Part shown: in pieces, positions 6,101-8,964 of the stretch
Numbering within the stretch: the first letter of the stretch is position 1
Layout of the letters: each line of letters starts with the position of its first letter
From: Acetobacteraceae bacterium
GTDB lineage: Bacteria; Pseudomonadota; Alphaproteobacteria; Acetobacterales; Acetobacteraceae
Assembly: GCA_027323595.1 (NCBI GenBank)
Contig: DAHWBL010000121.1
Coordinates: 1 to 8,964, forward strand
DNA: 8,964 bases
Direction: 5' to 3'
Notes under the pieces: model-generated
What the model saw: only the letters and a program-made list of their open reading frames with translations
The model's database searches: none
What the model was told of the DNA's origin: nothing
Position numbers and translations under genes: made by a program

Positions 6101-7004
6101 GCGATCCCGCCGCGGCCTCGGCGAAGGTCTGTGCCAGGGCACGAAACTCCGCCTGCCGGGTGGCCTGCGCGCGCCAGGCGAGCGCGATGGAGCGCCAGCC
6201 GCCGGCACCTTCGAGCGGGCGCAGCACGATGTCGGTGCCGGCGGTGATGCCGGCCTCGATGGCGATGCGGGGCAGCAGCGTGATGCCGAGCCGGCCGGCC
6301 ACCATCTGTACCAGCGTGTGCAGCGAGGTGGCGGCGAAGGCGTCGGTGTGCTCGCGCAGGCGGCCGCAGGCGGCGAGCACCTGGTCGCGCAGGCAATGGC
6401 CTTCTTCCAGCAGCAGCAGCGGCTCGGTTTCCAGGGCGGTGGCCGGGATCGCCTCCAGCGCGGCGAGCGGGTGGCCGGGTGGCAGGGCGACGAAGAACTC
6501 GTCGCGCAGAACGCTCGCCACCGACGCCGCGCCACAGGCGCAGGGCAGCGCGAGCAGCAGCAGATCGAGCCGCCCGGCATCGAGCCCGGCGAGCAGCCGG
6601 TCGGTGTTGTCCTCGCGCAGATACAGCCGCAGCCGGGGAAAGCGCGCGCGCAGCAGCGGCATCAGCCGGGGCAGCAGGAACGGCCCCACGGTCGGGATGA
6701 CCCCCATGCGCAGGGTGCCCGACATCGGCGCGCGGGCGGCCTCGGCGGCATCGGCGACCGCCGCCAGCGCCAGCAGCGCGGCGCGCGCGTGCGTCACCAG
6801 TTCCTCACCCAGGCGGGTGAACACCACGTGTCTGCCGGCCTGGCGGTCGAGCAGGTCGGCATCGAGCAGGCGTTCCAGCGCGAGGATGCCGGCCGACAGG
6901 GTGGATTGGCTGACCGCGCAGGCCGAGGCGGCGCGGCCGAAATGGCGGTGCTCGGCGAGCGCGTCCAGATAGCGAAGCTGCTGCGGGGTGGGGAGCGGTT
7001 TCAT
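6087..7004 (-). CDS. oxyR: LysR-family peroxide sensor OxyR
   Basis: Cytoplasmic LysR-type regulator of 305 residues (same length as E. coli OxyR), which activates peroxide-defence genes when its redox Cys is oxidised. The N-terminal helix-turn-helix region reads closely to E. coli (ALAEHRHFGRAA, then VSQSTLS). The effector domain has the family hallmark MSGTLRMGVIPTVGPFLLP (94-112) and EEGHCLRDQ (200-208). The peroxidatic Cys C204 and resolving Cys C213 have the same spacing (9) as C199/C208 of E. coli, with H203 and R206 conserved, so this is a redox-competent OxyR and not just a relative. An additional CAC pair (C155, C157) is present. The gene starts 12 bp after the stop of the upstream substrate-binding protein, with no clear ribosome-binding site, so it is probably co-transcribed with it. 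No catalase or peroxiredoxin gene is in the window. The 3' end overlaps pfkB by 14 bp. Confidence 0.93.
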   Translation of the reverse strand: MKPLPTPQQLRYLDALAEHRHFGRAASACAVSQSTLSAGILALERLLDADLLDRQAGRHVVFTRLGEELVTHARAALLALAAVADAAEAARAPMSGTLRMGVIPTVGPFLLPRLMPLLRARFPRLRLYLREDNTDRLLAGLDAGRLDLLLLALPCACGAASVASVLRDEFFVALPPGHPLAALEAIPATALETEPLLLLEEGHCLRDQVLAACGRLREHTDAFAATSLHTLVQMVAGRLGITLLPRIAIEAGITAGTDIVLRPLEGAGGWRSIALAWRAQATRQAEFRALAQTFAEAAAGSLRAG

Positions 7005-7016
7005 CGCGCCGCGCGG

Positions 7017-8195
7017 TCAGCCCGGCGGCATCACGCACTGGCTGGCGAAACTGTCGTGCACATCCCGCACCGCCACGCCTTTGTACAGCTCGGCCAGATG
7101 GCCCTGCGCGTCGTGGCCGATCACCGTTCCGTACATGTTCTGAATCGGGTAATGGTTGGTGTTGAAAGCAAAGTTGCCGCGCACGCTGTCGAATTTCACG
7201 CCTTCCAGGGCGCGGCGGAAGGCCGGCTTGTCCTCGATGTCGCCATGCACGCCTGCGACCGCGGCGGCGATCAGCCGGGCGGTGTCGTAGGCGACCCCGG
7301 CGTAGGAGGACGGGATGCGGCCGTAGCGTTTGACGAAGGCGGCGGTGAAATCACGGCTCGCCTGGTTGTCCAGCGCGGCGGTCCAGTTGGTGAGCGTGGT
7401 GATGCCCAGCGCGGCATCGCCCATCGCCGCGAGATTCTGGGTGACGCTGCCGGTGCCGTTATAGAGCGGGATGTCACCAAGGCCGGCGGCGACATATTGC
7501 TTGACGAAGCCGATGGTCATGCTGCCGGGCAGGAAGAACAGCACCGAGGCGGGTTTTTTCTCGCGGATGTCGGCGATCTGCGGCGCGAAATCCATCTGCG
7601 GGAAGGCGGTGTAGACCTCGCCTTTGATCTCGCCGTGATAGTGCCGCTTGAAGCCCGACATCATGTCACGCCCGCCCGGATAGTTCGGGGCGAGCAGGAA
7701 GGCGCTGGCGACCTTGCGGGTGTCGAGAAACGTGCCGACGGATTCGTAGAGCGTGTCGTTCTGGAAGCTGGCGACGAACAGGTTGGGCAGACAGCCCTTG
7801 CCGGCGAGCTGGCTGGGGCCGGCATTGGCCGAGACGAAGAACACGCCGGCCTGGCTGATCGGACGGATCGCGGCGAGCAGCACGTTGGAAAAGATGATCC
7901 CGGTCATGATCTGGACGTGGTCGGATTCGATCATCTTGTCGGCGAGCTGGCGGCCGATGTCGGGCTTGGTCTGGTCGTCGCCGACGATCATCTCCACCGG
8001 CCGGCCGGCCCAGCGATGATCGGATTCGTCGAGTGCCAGATTGAAGGCATCGCGAATATCGACGCCGATCACGCCTTCGGCGCCGGACAGGGTGGTGATG
8101 AAGCCGAGCCGGATGGGCGAGGGTTCGGCGGCGCGGGCGGGCGAGAGCAGCAGCGCCGCGAGGCACAGCGCGGGCAGGATCGGGGAGCGCGGCAT
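7017..8195 (-). CDS. Branched-chain amino-acid-type ABC transporter substrate-binding protein (copy 1)
   Basis: Periplasmic ligand-binding protein of 392 residues from the LivK-like (type I fold, Peripla_BP_6) group. The signal peptide is clear: hydrophobic 6-18 and cleavage near residue 22 (ARA-AEP). The mature start IRLGFITTLSGAEGVIG (28-44) is the first strand and ligand loop of this family; further family features are GDDQTKPDIG (72-81), a FVSANAG stretch (120-126), APNYPGGRDM (169-178) and FFLPGSMTIGFVKQY (220-234). Cys 135 and Cys 387 are the only cysteines of the mature protein and could form a disulfide. Relatives are often found with aromatic-acid or amino-acid uptake operons, but the ligand cannot be read from the sequence. 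It starts 9 bp after the stop of a close paralogue and is followed 12 bp later by oxyR. No permease or ATPase gene is visible here. Confidence 0.92.
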   Translation of the reverse strand: MPRSPILPALCLAALLLSPARAAEPSPIRLGFITTLSGAEGVIGVDIRDAFNLALDESDHRWAGRPVEMIVGDDQTKPDIGRQLADKMIESDHVQIMTGIIFSNVLLAAIRPISQAGVFFVSANAGPSQLAGKGCLPNLFVASFQNDTLYESVGTFLDTRKVASAFLLAPNYPGGRDMMSGFKRHYHGEIKGEVYTAFPQMDFAPQIADIREKKPASVLFFLPGSMTIGFVKQYVAAGLGDIPLYNGTGSVTQNLAAMGDAALGITTLTNWTAALDNQASRDFTAAFVKRYGRIPSSYAGVAYDTARLIAAAVAGVHGDIEDKPAFRRALEGVKFDSVRGNFAFNTNHYPIQNMYGTVIGHDAQGHLAELYKGVAVRDVHDSFASQCVMPPG

Positions 8196-8963
8196 CGGCG
8201 CGGGTCAGCCGGCCGGCGGCATGTGGCAATCCTTGGCGTAGCTATCTTGAAGTTTGTCGACCGCCACGCCCTTGTAGAGCGCCACCCAGCGGCCCTTGGC
8301 ATCCTGGCCGATCACGGTTTCATAGAAATTCTGGATCGGGAAATGGTTGGTGTTGAACGCGAAATATCCGCGCACGCTGTCGAACTTCACCTCCTCCAGC
8401 GCGCGGCGGAAGGCCGGCTTGTCCTCGATGTTGCCGTGCACGGCCTCGATCGCGGCGGCGAGCAGGCGGGCGGTGTCGTAGGCATCGGCGGCATAGGGCG
8501 AGGGGATGCGGTGATATTTCGCCTCGAACGCCTCGTCGAAATGCCGGCTCGCCGGATTGTCCAGCTCCTCGGCCCAGTTGGTGACCTGGATGATGCCTCG
8601 CGCGGTCTCACCGAGGGCGGGCAGGGTCAATGCATCGACGCTGCCCGCACCGGTGTAGAGCGGAATATCCTTGAGCCCGGCTGCGACATATTGCTTGACG
8701 AAATTCACCGTCATGCCGCCGGGCAGGAAGAACATCACCGCGTCGGGTTTCCTGGCGCGGATGTTGGCGATCTGGCTGGCGAAATCCATCTGCGGGAAGG
8801 CGGTGTAGACCTCGGCCATCACCTCGCCCTGGTAGTAGCGCTTGAAGCCGGTCATCATGTCGCGTCCGGCGGGGTAGTTCGGCGCGATCATGTAGACGCT
8901 GGGGATTTTCTTTTTGTCGAAATAGCTGCCGAGGCTTTCGAACAAGGTGTCGTTCTGGAAGCT
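7017..8963 (-). repeat. Tandem gene duplication of substrate-binding protein genes
   Basis: Two homologous coding units lie head to tail with an offset of 1188 bp at the stop codons, rising to 1194 bp inside the genes because copy 2 carries one extra codon near its C-terminus and one in the middle. Exact shared runs include 7210-7240 with 8401-8431 (31 bp) and 7585-7620 with 8779-8814 (36 bp). This supports duplication followed by divergence. The first part of copy 2 is not visible. Confidence 0.85.
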
Positions 8964-8964
8964 G
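8205..8964 (-). CDS. Branched-chain amino-acid-type ABC substrate-binding protein (copy 2), 5'-truncated by the window edge
   Basis: C-terminal part of a second LivK-like periplasmic binding protein, upstream of copy 1 in the same direction. The frame stays open to the window end: the codons before the first possible start read SFQNDT, identical to residues 143-148 of copy 1, so the true start lies beyond base 8964 and about 142 residues are missing. By hand count about two thirds of the 250 aligned residues are identical to copy 1. Long identical blocks include EVYTAFPQMDFA and IEDKPAFRRALE, and the Cys before the C-terminal MPP is kept. Nucleotide identity is also patchily high, with runs of 36 bp (7585-7620 and 8779-8814) and 31 bp. 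The differences cluster around the ligand cleft side (GSVDALTLPALG versus GSVTQNLAAMG), so the two may bind different ligands. The stop lies 9 bp before the start of copy 1. Confidence 0.92.
   Translation of the reverse strand, partial: SFQNDTLFESLGSYFDKKKIPSVYMIAPNYPAGRDMMTGFKRYYQGEVMAEVYTAFPQMDFASQIANIRARKPDAVMFFLPGGMTVNFVKQYVAAGLKDIPLYTGAGSVDALTLPALGETARGIIQVTNWAEELDNPASRHFDEAFEAKYHRIPSPYAADAYDTARLLAAAIEAVHGNIEDKPAFRRALEEVKFDSVRGYFAFNTNHFPIQNFYETVIGQDAKGRWVALYKGVAVDKLQDSYAKDCHMPPAG

Noticed and set aside
5102..6580. A 492-codon open frame on the - strand across pfkB and the end of oxyR.
   Set aside because: It is antisense to pfkB and out of frame with oxyR, both of which match known families along their full length. 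The product is Arg/Pro/His/Ala-rich, typical of GC-rich shadow frames.

Overview
This window is GC-rich, gene-dense bacterial chromosome with very short intergenic gaps. The protein styles point to an alphaproteobacterium: UvrA with a CPVSG variant of its first zinc site, an EnvZ/OmpR-like pair, and OxyR. Acetobacteraceae/Rhodospirillales is my best guess, but it rests on general resemblance and not on a search. I see no rRNA, tRNA, CRISPR array, insertion sequence, integrase or phage gene.

Layout. (1) 1-2508, + strand: the C-terminal ~87% of uvrA, cut by the window start. (2) 2515-4593, - strand: a two-gene two-component operon, an OmpR-type response regulator followed 6 bp later by an EnvZ-type histidine kinase. 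The kinase converges on uvrA with 6 bp between the stop codons. (3) 4594-4716: the only sizeable intergenic region. It is divergent and carries three GTTNCA boxes. (4) 4717-5145, + strand: a small exported Met/Gly/Pro- and His-rich protein with a PepSY-like C-terminus, which I cannot assign to a named family. (5) 5225-6100, + strand: a PfkB-family sugar-phosphate kinase closest to E. coli Pfk-2, with an extended -10 element so close to its ATG that its mRNA may be leaderless. (6) 6087-8964, - strand: a tightly packed run of two tandem paralogous branched-chain-type ABC substrate-binding proteins (the first cut by the window end) and then oxyR. The oxyR 3' end overlaps the pfkB 3' end by 14 bp.

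How the parts may work together. The most suggestive unit is regulator, kinase, operator region and divergent small exported protein. Direct GTTNCA repeats with a 10-bp period, as expected for an OmpR-family dimer, lie between the regulator and the small protein. The small protein is therefore a candidate target of the system and perhaps a periplasmic metal-binding or accessory factor for it. The second unusual arrangement is oxyR placed directly behind two ABC substrate-binding genes, with no peroxide-defence gene in view. The rest (uvrA, pfkB) looks like ordinary housekeeping content.
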